The notes under the pieces were generated by a model, which saw only the letters and a list, made by a program, of their open reading frames with translations, ran no database searches and had not been told where the DNA came from. Shown piece by piece: positions 1 through 9,735 of a stretch of 61,132 nt of DNA. The DNA comes from an uncultured Allomuricauda sp. (GTDB lineage: Bacteria; Bacteroidota; Bacteroidia; Flavobacteriales; Flavobacteriaceae), in NCBI RefSeq assembly GCF_947258355.1, contig NZ_CAMYIC010000048.1, positions 1-61,132 of the forward strand. Direction: 5' to 3'. Positions within the stretch are counted from its first letter, which is position 1; every line of letters starts with the position of its first letter. The position numbers and the translations under genes are program-made.

Positions 1-212
1 AATGTTTTGAAGTTTGTGTTCAATGTTTGTTCCTTTCAAAATCATGCTATTTTTTAGTAATCTTCTCAAATTTAAGGATTTGAATTTTCGATACTGACAT
101 TTGTCATAAAAACACAATGTTAAGTTTTTGTTAAATAGATATTCAAGCGATTTAAAATGAAAGGATGTCAGTGAAAAAAGTGTATCTTATCGAGCTTTTT
201 AGCAGTTAATCG

Positions 213-220
213 TATTTTTG
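213..220 (+). promoter_or_regulatory. Candidate Bacteroidota -7 element
   Basis: The sequence TATTTTTG fits the Bacteroidota -7 consensus TAnnTTTG and lies about 40 bp upstream of the fasciclin gene. A T-rich tract sits upstream where the -33 TTTG box would be expected, but no clean TTTG is seen there. The call rests on the consensus match and position only. The remaining upstream sequence (1-212) is AT-rich and shows no gene. Confidence 0.35.
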
Positions 221-259
221 AAATATTAAAGAACAAGTCTTAAAATTTTAATCAACCCC

Positions 260-787
260 ATGAATACCCCCACAACCAAATTTTTACTTGGCCTTTTTCT
301 TACTTTTTCAATTTGTATTACTGCCCAAAGCACCTCCAATGCGCTTTCTTACACCAGCAAACTGGATAACCATAAAATTCTATTAAGTGCAGTAAATGCG
401 ACAGAGTTGGGTGCATTGCTCAAAAAATCAGGTCCATTTACCATTTTTGCACCTTCCGATGCAGCTTTTGAGAAATTTTCGAACAACAAGATAGCAGAGC
501 TGATCAATGCAGAAGACAAAAGCGAACTAAAATCCTTGTTGACCTATCATATTGTAGCTGGTCAATTAACAGCCTCGCGCATGCTTCGTGCAATAGGTAG
601 GGGGAATGGAATTGCTCGTTTCACCACTGTACAAGGCAAAAAATTAACTGCACATTTGGATGGGTACGACATTGTGCTCACCGACCCTGTTGGAAACAAG
701 GCTAGAATAACAACGGCCGATCTTAATTTGGAAAATGAAGGGGTGGTTCACGAAATAGACAGTGTTATCCTACCTACCCAGATGTAA
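260..787 (+). CDS. Fasciclin-domain secreted protein
   Basis: This 175-residue protein starts with a signal peptide (hydrophobic residues about 8-22, likely cut after TAQ). A single fasciclin (FAS1) domain fills the rest. The FAS1 signatures are visible: GPFTIFAPSDAAFEKF near residue 58, LLTYHIVAGQL near 93, and GVVHEIDSVILP near the C-terminus. FAS1 domains in bacteria are cell-surface or periplasmic adhesion modules; no enzymatic role is implied. The gene stands alone on the plus strand. It ends directly against the convergent pheT gene, with no intergenic bases. The length is normal for a single-domain FAS1 protein of Bacteroidota. The exact ligand is unknown. Confidence 0.9.
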   Translation: MNTPTTKFLLGLFLTFSICITAQSTSNALSYTSKLDNHKILLSAVNATELGALLKKSGPFTIFAPSDAAFEKFSNNKIAELINAEDKSELKSLLTYHIVAGQLTASRMLRAIGRGNGIARFTTVQGKKLTAHLDGYDIVLTDPVGNKARITTADLNLENEGVVHEIDSVILPTQM

Positions 788-3199
788 TTAGCGAAGTTCC
801 GCTCCCAATTCCTTTTGATACTGGGCCAATAATTTGCCCATGATTTTGTCGATTTGTTTGTCCGTCAAGGTTTTCTTTTCGTCCATTAAGGTAAAGCTAA
901 CCGCATAGGATTTTTTCCCATCAGGGAGGTTTTTACCAGTATACACGTCGAACAGATTAACCTTTTTGAGTAATTTTTTCTCTGTTTTCCATGCAATGTC
1001 ATACACTTTTTGGAAAGAAATACTATCATCCAATAACAAAGCAAAATCCCTGGTTACTTCCGGGAACTTTGGAATTTCCTTGAAAGCCACATTTTGTGTG
1101 TTCACGGATTCCAAAATAGCATCCCAGTTGAGATCGGCATAAAACACCTCTTGTTTTATATCGAATCTTTTAATCGCAGCTTTACCCACAAGGCCAAGGG
1201 ATACCAAAGTCTTATTGTTTTTTACATAGGAAATTCCTTCGGCAAATTCTGATTCCGATAATGGCTTTGTATCAATGTCTTGAAGCCCCAAGCGTTCAAA
1301 AACATTATCAACAATACCTTTCAAATAGAAAAATTCCGATTTTTTGGAGGCAATGGCCCAGCTATTCTGTTTGCGGTCACCTGAGATGAAAATAGCCAAA
1401 TGCTGATTTTCCTGATGCTTTCCGTCCACTTTGTGGTAGGTTTTCCCAAACTCGAATAATTTAAGGTCGGTTTTTTGTCTATTGTGATTGTAGCTTACTG
1501 TCTGCAGACCAGAATGAAGCATGGAGGTCCGTAGTACCGATAAATCGGAACTCAAAGGATTCAGCATTTGAACAGCCTTATCATCATCTGAAGTGATGTC
1601 GGAGGAAATCAAACTATTGGTCATAATCTCATAGAAACCCTTGGAGGCAAGCATGCTTCCAATCACATCTTGAATCCTGTAGTTCTCGAATCGTGATGTT
1701 TTCGCAATGGAAGCGTTCAGCTTTTCCTTGAAATCAATATTGTTATAGCCAAATACCCTTAAAATTTCCTCGATGACGTCAACCTCTCTTGTAACATCTA
1801 CCCTATATGTGGGAATAGTTAATCCAAGACCGGATTCTGTGACGTTGTTGATTCGGATTTCCAAAGACGAAAGAATGGATTTGATGGTGTCCTGCGGTAT
1901 TTCCTGCCCAATCAAGGAATTGATTTTGTTAAAGGTCAGGAACACCTGTCTCTCTTGAGGCTTTTTAGGGAAAAGGTCGGCTATTTCGGATGTAATATAG
2001 CCCCCTGCGATTTCCCTAATCAAAAGCGCTGCCCTTTTTAAGGCATATTTTGTCATATTGATATCGATACCCCTTTCAAATCTAAAAGAAGCATCGGTGT
2101 TCAATCCGTGTCTTTTTGCCGTTTTTCTTATGGAAACGGGGTCAAAATAGGCACTTTCCAAGAAAATGGATGTAGTATGCTCCGTAACGCCTGAGTGAAT
2201 TCCACCAAAAACCCCTGCAATACACATGGGTTTTTCTTCATCACAGATCATGAGGTCATCTTCGTGCAGTTCACGCTCCACATCGTCCAATGTGGTAAAC
2301 TTGGTTCCTGCCGGGAGTGTTTTCACTTCAACTTTACTGCCTTTTATTTTGGATGCATCAAAAGCATGCAATGGCTGGCCCAATTCGTGAAGCACATAAT
2401 TAGTAACATCTACAATATTGTTTATCGGGGCCAAACCAATGGCCTTTAACCTGTTTTTTAACCAATCTGGAGAATCTTGAACCACTAGATTATTGATTGT
2501 AACACCGCAATATCTTGGTGCAAGATCACTTTCCAACACCTCAACGTCCACTTTTAGTGAACGATTGTCAATGGAAAAATTACTTACCGAGGGAGTTACC
2601 AGTTCCTTCTGGATTTCTTTTTGTTCCAAACCGGCCTTAAGATCACGAGCCACACCAAAGTGACTCATTGCATCGGCTCGGTTAGGGGTGAGGCCTATTT
2701 CAAAAACCTCGTCGTTTTCAATTTCAAAAACTTTGGAGCAAGGCGTGCCGGGAACCAATTCCTCATTAAGTACCATAATGCCATCGTGGCTTTCACCAAC
2801 TCCGATTTCATCCTCGGCGCAGATCATTCCTTGGCTTACTTCTCCGCGAATTTTACCTTTTTTGATCACCCAGGCTTCACCTTCTTTGGTGTAGAGTGTA
2901 GTGCCTACTGTGGCAACAGGTACTTTCTGTCCTGCAGCTACATTGGGAGCACCACAAACAATTTGTACAGGGGCTTCTTGGCCCACATCTACTGTAGTTA
3001 GTTTAAGTCTATCGGCGTTCGGGTGTTTTTCGCATGTAAGCACGTGTCCGACGACAATGCCCTTTAAACCACCTTTAACTGATTCAAATTCTGATATGCC
3101 CTCAACTTCCAGACCTAAATCCGTTAAAAGTTCACCTGTTTTTTGAGCATCCCAATCAATTTGCAAAAATTGCTTCAACCAGTTGTAAGAAATCTTCAT
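788..3199 (-). CDS. pheT: Phenylalanyl-tRNA synthetase beta subunit
   Basis: The 803-residue product is the beta chain of the cytoplasmic alpha2-beta2 synthetase that charges tRNA-Phe. Domains run in the family order: an N-terminal EMAP/OB-type tRNA-binding domain (about 40-150, with PVQIVCGAPNV), the B3/B4 editing domain (about 210-400, with RYCGVTINNL and HAFDASKIKG), B5 (about 405-480), the catalytic-like core, and a C-terminal FDX-ACB anticodon-binding domain (about 710-803, KFPEVTRDFALLLDD). Length is typical for a bacterial PheT. It is transcribed alone on the minus strand, and no pheS is present in the window, so the subunits are not adjacent here. Identification is secure. Confidence 0.98.
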   Translation of the reverse strand: MKISYNWLKQFLQIDWDAQKTGELLTDLGLEVEGISEFESVKGGLKGIVVGHVLTCEKHPNADRLKLTTVDVGQEAPVQIVCGAPNVAAGQKVPVATVGTTLYTKEGEAWVIKKGKIRGEVSQGMICAEDEIGVGESHDGIMVLNEELVPGTPCSKVFEIENDEVFEIGLTPNRADAMSHFGVARDLKAGLEQKEIQKELVTPSVSNFSIDNRSLKVDVEVLESDLAPRYCGVTINNLVVQDSPDWLKNRLKAIGLAPINNIVDVTNYVLHELGQPLHAFDASKIKGSKVEVKTLPAGTKFTTLDDVERELHEDDLMICDEEKPMCIAGVFGGIHSGVTEHTTSIFLESAYFDPVSIRKTAKRHGLNTDASFRFERGIDINMTKYALKRAALLIREIAGGYITSEIADLFPKKPQERQVFLTFNKINSLIGQEIPQDTIKSILSSLEIRINNVTESGLGLTIPTYRVDVTREVDVIEEILRVFGYNNIDFKEKLNASIAKTSRFENYRIQDVIGSMLASKGFYEIMTNSLISSDITSDDDKAVQMLNPLSSDLSVLRTSMLHSGLQTVSYNHNRQKTDLKLFEFGKTYHKVDGKHQENQHLAIFISGDRKQNSWAIASKKSEFFYLKGIVDNVFERLGLQDIDTKPLSESEFAEGISYVKNNKTLVSLGLVGKAAIKRFDIKQEVFYADLNWDAILESVNTQNVAFKEIPKFPEVTRDFALLLDDSISFQKVYDIAWKTEKKLLKKVNLFDVYTGKNLPDGKKSYAVSFTLMDEKKTLTDKQIDKIMGKLLAQYQKELGAELR

Positions 3200-3281
3200 A
3201 CCCCATTTTTAGAGGGGACAAATATATAACAATAGGGGAACAGATTCAACGATAATAACAACCATAAACCGTAAGGAGAGG

Positions 3282-3310
3282 TTTGTTTTAAAATGTATTT
3301 CCTACATTTA
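3282..3310 (+). promoter_or_regulatory. Candidate -33/-7 promoter of the TlpA-type lipoprotein
   Basis: TTTG at 3282-3285 and TACATTTA at 3303-3310 are 17 bp apart. This fits the Bacteroidota promoter pattern TTTG-N17-19-TAnnTTTG with one mismatch in the -7 box. It lies just upstream of the ATG at 3329 and would give a very short leader. The call is consensus-based only. Confidence 0.4.
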
Positions 3311-3328
3311 GGTTAAATCTTTCATTTT

Positions 3329-4576
3329 ATGAGCAACCTAAGGATAGCTATTTTAGGACTTTTGGTTCTACTCGCATCTTGTAAAAAAGAAGAAACACCC
3401 CAATTAATGACTGGTGATTGGTTGGCTAAAATAGAGGTTTCCGAATCTCAGCAGTTACCTTTTGAGTTTACACTTTCAAAAAATGAAGATGGCGAGTACG
3501 AAATGAAAGCCTATAATGCAGAGGAAGTGGTCACTATTGATGAGTTCACGTTTAACGGGGATTCCATAAATATTCGCATGCCCATTTTTGAAGGCCATAT
3601 ATCTGGGACATATACATCTGACCAAATTACAGGTGAATTTATAGAAGAAAGTAAAGAACGTAGGGTTCCTTTTAGGGCCAAGCACGGAACAAGCGATCGC
3701 TTTGAGGTAAAAGAGGATGCAGCAGTGAACATTTCGGGTATTTGGGAAACCTATTTCAAGGTAAATACCGAAGATGAATATCCGGCCAAGGGAATTTTTA
3801 TGCAAAGCGGGAATAAAGTCAAAGGTACATTTAGAACCAAAACAGGCGATTATCGTTATTTAGATGGTGTGGTCACTGGGGATAGCATGAAGCTTTCTGC
3901 ATTTGATGGTTCCCATGTATTCCTGTTTTTGGCCCATGTAACGGATAGCACTTTGAATGGTAAATTTTATTCAGGAAATCATACGGTTCAGGAATTTATG
4001 GGGGCAAGAAACGAAGCGTTTAAGCTTCCGGATTCCAATGAACTCACTTTTTTGAGGGAAGGGTATGATAAATTTGATTTTGCTTTCCCGGATGCAGAGG
4101 GTAAAATGGTGGATTTGGACGACCCCATGTTCCAGGGTAAACCTGTGCTTGTGCAGATTATGGGTACGTGGTGTACCAATTGTTTGGATGAAACACGCTT
4201 TTATGTGGATTTTCTAAAAAACAATCCCGATTTGGACCTGCAGTTTGTTGGCTTGGCTTTCGAATATGCAAAGACCGAGGAAAAAGCTTTTGAGGGTATA
4301 AGAAGACTTAAAGAACGCGAAGATGTGCCTTACCCTATACTATTGGCCCAATATGGAACTTCGAACAAACAAAAGGCCAATGAAAAGCTTCCAATGCTGA
4401 ACCATATTCTTTCGTACCCAACAACCATTTATATTGATAAAACTGGAGAGGTGCGAAAAATCCATACGGGGTTTAATGGTCCTGCAACGGGTGAAAAGTT
4501 TGTTGAGTTCAAGGAAGAATTCAATGAAACAGTTGAAGAGTTGGCTTCAGAAGAGCTCGAAAATGAAGAAAGCTAG
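3329..4576 (+). CDS. TlpA-like thioredoxin-fold lipoprotein
   Basis: This 415-residue protein has a lipoprotein signal with lipobox LLASC at residues 14-18, so it should be anchored in the cell envelope. The N-terminal half (about 25-235) is beta-rich and resembles the lipocalin-like modules that precede thioredoxin domains in Bacteroidota. The C-terminal part (about 240-390) is a TlpA/AhpC-TSA-type thioredoxin fold with the redox motif WCTNC in a GTWCTNC context, followed by the cis-Pro region LSYPTTIYIDKTG. A thiol-disulfide oxidoreductase role in the periplasm is inferred from the family. The acidic tail after residue 395 is low complexity. It is a single gene, convergent with leuB. Confidence 0.88.
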   Translation: MSNLRIAILGLLVLLASCKKEETPQLMTGDWLAKIEVSESQQLPFEFTLSKNEDGEYEMKAYNAEEVVTIDEFTFNGDSINIRMPIFEGHISGTYTSDQITGEFIEESKERRVPFRAKHGTSDRFEVKEDAAVNISGIWETYFKVNTEDEYPAKGIFMQSGNKVKGTFRTKTGDYRYLDGVVTGDSMKLSAFDGSHVFLFLAHVTDSTLNGKFYSGNHTVQEFMGARNEAFKLPDSNELTFLREGYDKFDFAFPDAEGKMVDLDDPMFQGKPVLVQIMGTWCTNCLDETRFYVDFLKNNPDLDLQFVGLAFEYAKTEEKAFEGIRRLKEREDVPYPILLAQYGTSNKQKANEKLPMLNHILSYPTTIYIDKTGEVRKIHTGFNGPATGEKFVEFKEEFNETVEELASEELENEES

Positions 4577-4577
4577 T

Positions 4578-5696
4578 TTAAATAATTGTTGATTTTCCCA
4601 AATCAATGTTTTCATCGTTCATTCTATAATCATCTTCAATATCTACGATGTTATGAGCGATAAAATCACCGACTTGATTAGTGCCGTACTGACTGTTCTC
4701 CTTTAAATCAGGAGTAACAATACCCTTCTTTAAAGATTTGTCAACTGCTTTTTTTACGGCCCAGGCCTCTTCGGCCAATCCAAAATGCTCCAACAGCATG
4801 GCTGCCGATAGGATGGATGCAATGGGGTTGGCAATGTCTTTTCCTTTGGCTTGCGGATAGGAACCGTGAATAGGTTCGAACAATGCATTTTCCTCGCCAA
4901 TGGAAGCCGAGGCCAACAAACCGATTGAACCGCCAATTACGCTGCCTTCATCGGAAATAATGTCACCGAACATATTTTCTGTCAAAATAACATCGAACTG
5001 TTTGGGATTGAGTATAATTTGCATCGCGGCATTGTCCACAAACATAAAATCCAATGCAACTTCAGGATAACTTTCGCCGATTTTAGTAACGACCTTGCGC
5101 CATAGCCTTGAAGACTCAAGTACATTGGCCTTATCGATTAAGGTTAGTTTCTTTCTTCTACCTTTAGCTGCTTTAAATGCCAAATGCGCAATTCGGCTTA
5201 TCTCATCCTCGGTGTATTCGCAGAGGTCGGAAGCTTTGGTCCCTTCGTCGTTCAATTTTTTCTCCCCAAAATATATACCCCCGGTAAGCTCTCGGTAAAT
5301 CACAAAATCAGTACCGTTGATTACGTTCTTTTTTAGTGGGGATTTGTCCAACAAAGTTGGATGGGACAGGACAGGCCTGATATTGGCAAATAGTCCAAGT
5401 TCCTTGCGTAATTGTAACAAACCTTGCTCTGGTCTAACCTTTGCATCTGGATCATTATCATATTTTGGGTCACCAATGGCGCCAAAAAGAACGGCATCCG
5501 ACTCTTTACATATTTTTAGAGTAGTATCGGGTAGGGGAGTTCCTTTTTTGTCGATGGCAATAGCGCCAACAGGAGCTTCTTTAAAAACAAAATGTTGATT
5601 AAAGGTCTCTTCTACCGCCTTTAAACATTTTACTGCCTGGGCCAACACTTCGGGTCCAACACCATCTCCAGGAAGCAAAGCTATTTTTATTGCCAT
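4578..5696 (-). CDS. leuB: 3-isopropylmalate dehydrogenase
   Basis: LeuB oxidatively decarboxylates 3-isopropylmalate to 2-oxoisocaproate with NAD+ in leucine synthesis. The 372-residue product shows family motifs: the N-terminal nucleotide-fold start LLPGDGVGPEV, RELTGGIYFGE, the substrate/Lys region LTLIDKANVLESSRLWR, and the Mg2+/NAD region TENMFGDIISDEGSVIGGS followed by EPIHGSYPQAKGKDIANP. The length is normal. It is the second gene of a leuA-leuB pair with a 14-bp gap. It ends 1 bp from the convergent lipoprotein gene. The isomerase subunits leuC and leuD are not in the window. Confidence 0.97.
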   Translation of the reverse strand: MAIKIALLPGDGVGPEVLAQAVKCLKAVEETFNQHFVFKEAPVGAIAIDKKGTPLPDTTLKICKESDAVLFGAIGDPKYDNDPDAKVRPEQGLLQLRKELGLFANIRPVLSHPTLLDKSPLKKNVINGTDFVIYRELTGGIYFGEKKLNDEGTKASDLCEYTEDEISRIAHLAFKAAKGRRKKLTLIDKANVLESSRLWRKVVTKIGESYPEVALDFMFVDNAAMQIILNPKQFDVILTENMFGDIISDEGSVIGGSIGLLASASIGEENALFEPIHGSYPQAKGKDIANPIASILSAAMLLEHFGLAEEAWAVKKAVDKSLKKGIVTPDLKENSQYGTNQVGDFIAHNIVDIEDDYRMNDENIDLGKSTII

Positions 5697-5710
5697 ACGT
5701 TTGTTATAAT

Positions 5711-6883
5711 TTACGCCAAGCTTTTCATGCCGATATTGCTGGTCTCAACAATCTCGTGTATATCTTCATCCAAAATCTCTTTTTTCACATCGGCATATTT
5801 TAAGAAGTTTTGGTAAACCGCATCCAATTGAACTTTTGTTAGTTCATAGCCTACGTTTTTTGCTCGGTAAGCCAGAGCGGCACGCCCACTTCTTGCAGTC
5901 AACACAATGGAAGATTCACTTACCCCCACATCTTTAGGGTCGATGATTTCGTAGGTTTCTCGTTGTTTGATCACTCCGTCTTGGTGAATCCCAGAACTGT
6001 GTGCAAAGGCGTTGGAGCCCACAATAGCTTTATTGGGCTGCACCGGCATTCCCATTTTTTGCGAAACCATGGTACTGGTATCCCAAAGTAGTTTGCTGTT
6101 GATGTCGGTATCCAAATTTAAATAAGGGTGTTGCCTCATGATCATAACAACCTCTTCCAAGGAAGTGTTTCCCGCTCTTTCCCCGATACCGTTAATGGTA
6201 CATTCGATTTGTCTGGCTCCGTTCACCACACCTGCTATGGAGTTTGCAGTGGCCAGCCCTAAATCATTGTGGCAATGGCAAGAAAGAATGGCTTTTTCGA
6301 TACCCTTTACATTTTCTCTCAGGTACTTCATCTTCGCACCGTATTCTTCTGGCAAGCAATACCCTGTAGTGTCGGGAATGTTAAGCACGGTTGCTCCAGC
6401 TTTGATCGCTGCTTCGCAGATTCGGGCCAGGAACTCATTATCTGTTCGTCCGGCATCTTCGGCATAGAACTCAACATCTTCCACAAAAGACTTGGCATAG
6501 GCAACGGCCTCAACGGCACGCTCGATAATTTTATCCTGAGTAGAGTTAAATTTGTATTTGATGTGTGATTCGGAAGTCCCGATTCCCGTATGTATTCTTG
6601 GCCTCTTCGCATCTTTGATGGCTTCGGCCGCTACTTCAATGTCCTTTTTTACAGCACGGGTCAATCCGCATACCCTTGCATTTTTAACCAACTTGGCAAT
6701 TTCGTTTACAGATTTGAAATCACCTGGGCTAGATATGGGGAACCCTGCCTCGATCACATCAACTCCCAGTTCGTCCAATCGTTCGGCAATGATTAATTTT
6801 TGTTCAGTATCCAGTTTACAACCAGGTACCTGTTCTCCATCTCTTAGTGTTGTGTCAAAAATTTCTACCTTATCTTTACCCAT
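5711..6883 (-). CDS. leuA: 2-isopropylmalate synthase (short form)
   Basis: This enzyme condenses 2-oxoisovalerate with acetyl-CoA as the first committed step of leucine synthesis. The 390-residue TIM-barrel protein carries [12 protein letters not shown] near residue 10, the metal-binding [13 protein letters not shown] motif near 202, and [16 protein letters not shown] near 233. It ends around the [16 protein letters not shown] region plus a short helical tail. The C-terminal LeuA allosteric domain of the roughly 500-residue enzymes is missing, so leucine feedback through that domain is not expected. Short LeuA forms of this kind are common in Bacteroidota. Homocitrate or citramalate synthase activity cannot be excluded by sequence alone, but the leuB neighbour favours LeuA. 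Confidence 0.9.
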   Translation of the reverse strand: MGKDKVEIFDTTLRDGEQVPGCKLDTEQKLIIAERLDELGVDVIEAGFPISSPGDFKSVNEIAKLVKNARVCGLTRAVKKDIEVAAEAIKDAKRPRIHTGIGTSESHIKYKFNSTQDKIIERAVEAVAYAKSFVEDVEFYAEDAGRTDNEFLARICEAAIKAGATVLNIPDTTGYCLPEEYGAKMKYLRENVKGIEKAILSCHCHNDLGLATANSIAGVVNGARQIECTINGIGERAGNTSLEEVVMIMRQHPYLNLDTDINSKLLWDTSTMVSQKMGMPVQPNKAIVGSNAFAHSSGIHQDGVIKQRETYEIIDPKDVGVSESSIVLTARSGRAALAYRAKNVGYELTKVQLDAVYQNFLKYADVKKEILDEDIHEIVETSNIGMKSLA

Positions 6884-7030
6884 TATATCAACCTGTTTTT
6901 TTCTATGACTTACGAAAATAGGGAAGGTGGGCTGAAGAGGAAAAGCAGTTGAGAGTATGTTACAATGTTAAACTGCTTTTCGAGTAATTTAAATGACTGA
7001 AAAACAATAGTTTAAATAATATTTTTTACG

Positions 7031-8575
7031 ATGACAAATGCCCACAAGGATGCTTTGTTTGTACTGGTAAAATCGCTTTCTAAGTCCGAAAAACGCCAAT
7101 TTAAACTATATGTTGGCCGTTTAGGGGTGAATACGGATGCTAAGTTTTTAGCGCTTTTCAACCTCTTGGATAAAATGCGTAAGTATGACGAAAAGCAGAT
7201 TTTGGATAGCGGTATCGTTAAAAAATCACAGCTTTCCAACCTTAAGGCACACCTATATAAGCAAATTTTGGTAAGCCTTAGGTTGAATCCCGTAAACCAA
7301 AATGTTCGCATTCAGATAAGGGAGCAATTGGATTTTGCCACCATTCTTTATCAAAAAGGACTCTACAAGCAAAGCTTAAAGATTTTGGAGAAGGCCAAGA
7401 GTTTCGCCATTGAAAATGAGGAGAAGAACGTAGCATACGAAATTGTTGAGCTGGAAAAGGTCATAGAGACCCAATATATAACAAGGAGTATACCGGATAG
7501 GGCGGATGAACTTGCGGTTGAAGCAAAAGAGCTGTCTGCGTTAAATGTGCTTACCAGTAAACTTTCCAATCTTTCGTTGCAATTGTACGGGATGATGTTG
7601 AAAGTGGGCTATGTAAGAAGTGATGAGGATCTTAAAAAAGTAAAAACCTATTTCGATGAGCACATGCCCGATTATGATATTGAACGGATGGGGTTTCGTG
7701 AAAAACTATGGTTGTACAAGGCGCATTTGTGGTATAGTCTATTGATTCAGGACTTTTTGTCAGCTTACAAATATGCCAGTAAATGGGTAGATTTATTTTA
7801 CGAAAACAAACATATGATCCCGTTGAACCCTGTGTTCTTTTTAAAGGGTAACCATTATTTGTTGGAGTCGCTTTTCTTTGTGAAATATGCATCCCAGTTC
7901 AGAGAAACTTTGGAGCGCTTGGAAGAGCAGGTAAAGGATCCCAAGTTTCCAAAGAACGATAACATTAGCTCACTAGCCTTTTTGTACATCAACACCAACA
8001 AACTGAATCTACATTTTTTAGAGGGAACTTTTGATAAAGGGATTTACTTGGTAAATATTATCGAGTATGGAATCAAAAAACATAGACAGCAAATAGATGA
8101 GCATCACATTATGTTGCTCTATTACAAAATTGCTTGTTTGTATTTCGGGAATGGTGACAACAAAAACTGTATCGCCTACCTCAAGAAAATCATTTCCAAC
8201 AAAAAGTTGAAGATGCGCGAAGATCTCATGTGTTTTGCGAGGGTGTTGAGCCTTGTGGCACATTACGAAGCGGGAATGGATTATCACTTGGAAGTGCAGC
8301 TTAAAAGCACGTATAAGTTCTTATTGAAAATGAACGATTTACATGAGGTACAAAAGGAAATGATCAAGTTCCTGAGAAACCTTGGTGACATTTACCCGAC
8401 AGATTTAAAAGGTGAGTTTCAGAAATTGTACAATGAATTAAAGAAATACGAAAACCATCCTTACGAAAAACGCGCATTCTTGTATCTGGACATCCTTTCG
8501 TGGTTGGAAAGTCATTTACAGAACAAACCGGTTTCCGAGATCATTAGGGAAAAAGCCCTGGCACTTACTCGCTAA
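7031..8575 (+). CDS. Conserved Bacteroidota protein, helical repeat-like
   Basis: The 514-residue product has no signal peptide or membrane segment and is predicted to be almost wholly alpha-helical. It begins with a basic region (SLSKSEKRQFKLYVGRLG), then shows long amphipathic helices reminiscent of TPR-type pairs, for example LYQKGLYKQSLKILEKAKSF near residue 110 and ACLYFGNGDNKNCIAYLKKI near 370. I recognise the general architecture as common in Bacteroidota but cannot assign a function. It stands alone, divergent from leuA, and its last 11 bp overlap the end of the convergent pseudouridine synthase gene. Confidence 0.8.
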   Translation: MTNAHKDALFVLVKSLSKSEKRQFKLYVGRLGVNTDAKFLALFNLLDKMRKYDEKQILDSGIVKKSQLSNLKAHLYKQILVSLRLNPVNQNVRIQIREQLDFATILYQKGLYKQSLKILEKAKSFAIENEEKNVAYEIVELEKVIETQYITRSIPDRADELAVEAKELSALNVLTSKLSNLSLQLYGMMLKVGYVRSDEDLKKVKTYFDEHMPDYDIERMGFREKLWLYKAHLWYSLLIQDFLSAYKYASKWVDLFYENKHMIPLNPVFFLKGNHYLLESLFFVKYASQFRETLERLEEQVKDPKFPKNDNISSLAFLYINTNKLNLHFLEGTFDKGIYLVNIIEYGIKKHRQQIDEHHIMLLYYKIACLYFGNGDNKNCIAYLKKIISNKKLKMREDLMCFARVLSLVAHYEAGMDYHLEVQLKSTYKFLLKMNDLHEVQKEMIKFLRNLGDIYPTDLKGEFQKLYNELKKYENHPYEKRAFLYLDILSWLESHLQNKPVSEIIREKALALTR

Positions 8576-9290
8576 GACAGGCGTTCCAAATGGGGTCCTC
8601 TGGTGGGGGAGCCAAAAAAGCAATAGGTTCCTTTTGTACGGGATGCACAAGAGCCAAACTTCGAGCATGTAGATGAATTCCGCCATCCTTGTTGCTGCGG
8701 TCCGCACCGTATTTTAAATCCCCTTTAATGGTACAGCCTATGGCTGCCAATTGGGCCCTGATTTGGTGGTGTCTACCGGTTTTCAAATCAATTTCCAACA
8801 GAAAATAGTTGTCGAGTTTCTTTATGATTTTATAATCCAACTCGGCTTTTTTGCTATTAGGAACTTCGTTGTTGTGTGCATAGGACTTATTCTGCTTTGG
8901 ATTGCGCACCAACCAATGGATTAAAGTACCGCTTTCCTGGGTAGGTGCGTTTTTTACGACTGCCCAGTACATTTTTTTGGTCTCTCCCTGAGCAAACAAT
9001 TTATTGAGACGCGGGAGGGCCTTGGATGTCTTGGAAAAGAGCACAATGCCAGAAGTAGGGCGGTCCAAGCGATGCACTACACCCAGATAAACATTACCCG
9101 GCTTATTGTATTTGTCTTTTAGATACTGTTTTACGACCTCACTCAAAGGGTCGTCCCCCGTTTTGTCGCCTTGTACAATGTCACCTACGCGCTTATTGAC
9201 CACGATTAGGTGGTTGTCTTCAAATAGAACTTGAAGGTTTGAGGGAGTAGATTGATTGGAATCTTTGATTTTTGGATTTTTGGATTTCAC
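8565..9290 (-). CDS. RluA-family RNA pseudouridine synthase
   Basis: This 241-residue protein matches the RluA/RluC/RluD class that isomerises uridine to pseudouridine in rRNA or tRNA. The catalytic motif is VVHRLDRPTSGIVLFSKT, in which the Asp of HRLD is the nucleophile. LKTGRHHQIRAQLAAIGC and KYGADR are also typical. No N-terminal S4 domain is present, so it is a short RluA-type enzyme, and the target uridine cannot be predicted. Its start overlaps the end of the upstream four-helix-bundle gene by 4 bp, suggesting translational coupling. Its 3' end overlaps the convergent gene at 8565-8575. Confidence 0.93.
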   Translation of the reverse strand: MKSKNPKIKDSNQSTPSNLQVLFEDNHLIVVNKRVGDIVQGDKTGDDPLSEVVKQYLKDKYNKPGNVYLGVVHRLDRPTSGIVLFSKTSKALPRLNKLFAQGETKKMYWAVVKNAPTQESGTLIHWLVRNPKQNKSYAHNNEVPNSKKAELDYKIIKKLDNYFLLEIDLKTGRHHQIRAQLAAIGCTIKGDLKYGADRSNKDGGIHLHARSLALVHPVQKEPIAFLAPPPEDPIWNACLSE

Positions 9291-9637
9291 TTTAGGGTCG
9301 ATTTGAATTTTGAGGTCATTTTAATTATTGAATCCAGTTTTTGTAAAAGAGAGTTCAGCTTTTTCTTTTGAATGAAGTTCAAATCATTGGAAATTAATAA
9401 TTGCGTCTCAATTTCATACATAGAGCCCATGGCAATTTCCAAAAACCTTGAAAAATCTCTTTTGGATTTTCTAGAGCAACCTTCTGCAATATTTGATGGA
9501 ACTGATACCGAAGCTCTTCTAAGTTGATTGGTAAGGCCAAACTTTTCGCTGTCAGGGAATAATGACGTGGCTTCATAAATGTCCGAACAAAACTTTCTGC
9601 TTAACCTCCATATTTCCAAATCTTTAAATCGATGCAT
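9287..9637 (-). CDS. Four-helix bundle protein (23S rRNA intervening-sequence type)
   Basis: The 116-residue protein has the hallmark start FKDLEIWRLSRKFCSDIYE, the central signature RRASVSVPSNIAEGCSR, and an amphipathic final helix pair. It belongs to the S23/avd-like four-helix bundle family. Members were first found in 23S rRNA intervening sequences, but most, as here, are free-standing chromosomal genes of unknown function. No rRNA gene is near. It overlaps the pseudouridine synthase start by 4 bp, so the two are probably co-transcribed; a role with RNA is tempting but is only inferred from that pairing. Confidence 0.9.
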   Translation of the reverse strand: MHRFKDLEIWRLSRKFCSDIYEATSLFPDSEKFGLTNQLRRASVSVPSNIAEGCSRKSKRDFSRFLEIAMGSMYEIETQLLISNDLNFIQKKKLNSLLQKLDSIIKMTSKFKSTLK

Positions 9638-9735
9638 TTCAATTTATTTTCAGTTTGGAGGTTGATATTCAAAAATAAGCATTCAAATCAGAAACAAAAG
9701 AATCTAACAATCGAACCAGCCAATAATCCAATCAT

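Noticed and set aside
2195..3146. Long plus-strand open frames inside pheT
   Set aside because: They are antisense shadows of a well-conserved gene, with no signals or homology of their own.
9287..9637. Possible diversity-generating retroelement accessory gene (avd-like fold) or rRNA intervening sequence
   Set aside because: No reverse transcriptase, variable repeat or rRNA gene is nearby; it is a free-standing four-helix-bundle gene.
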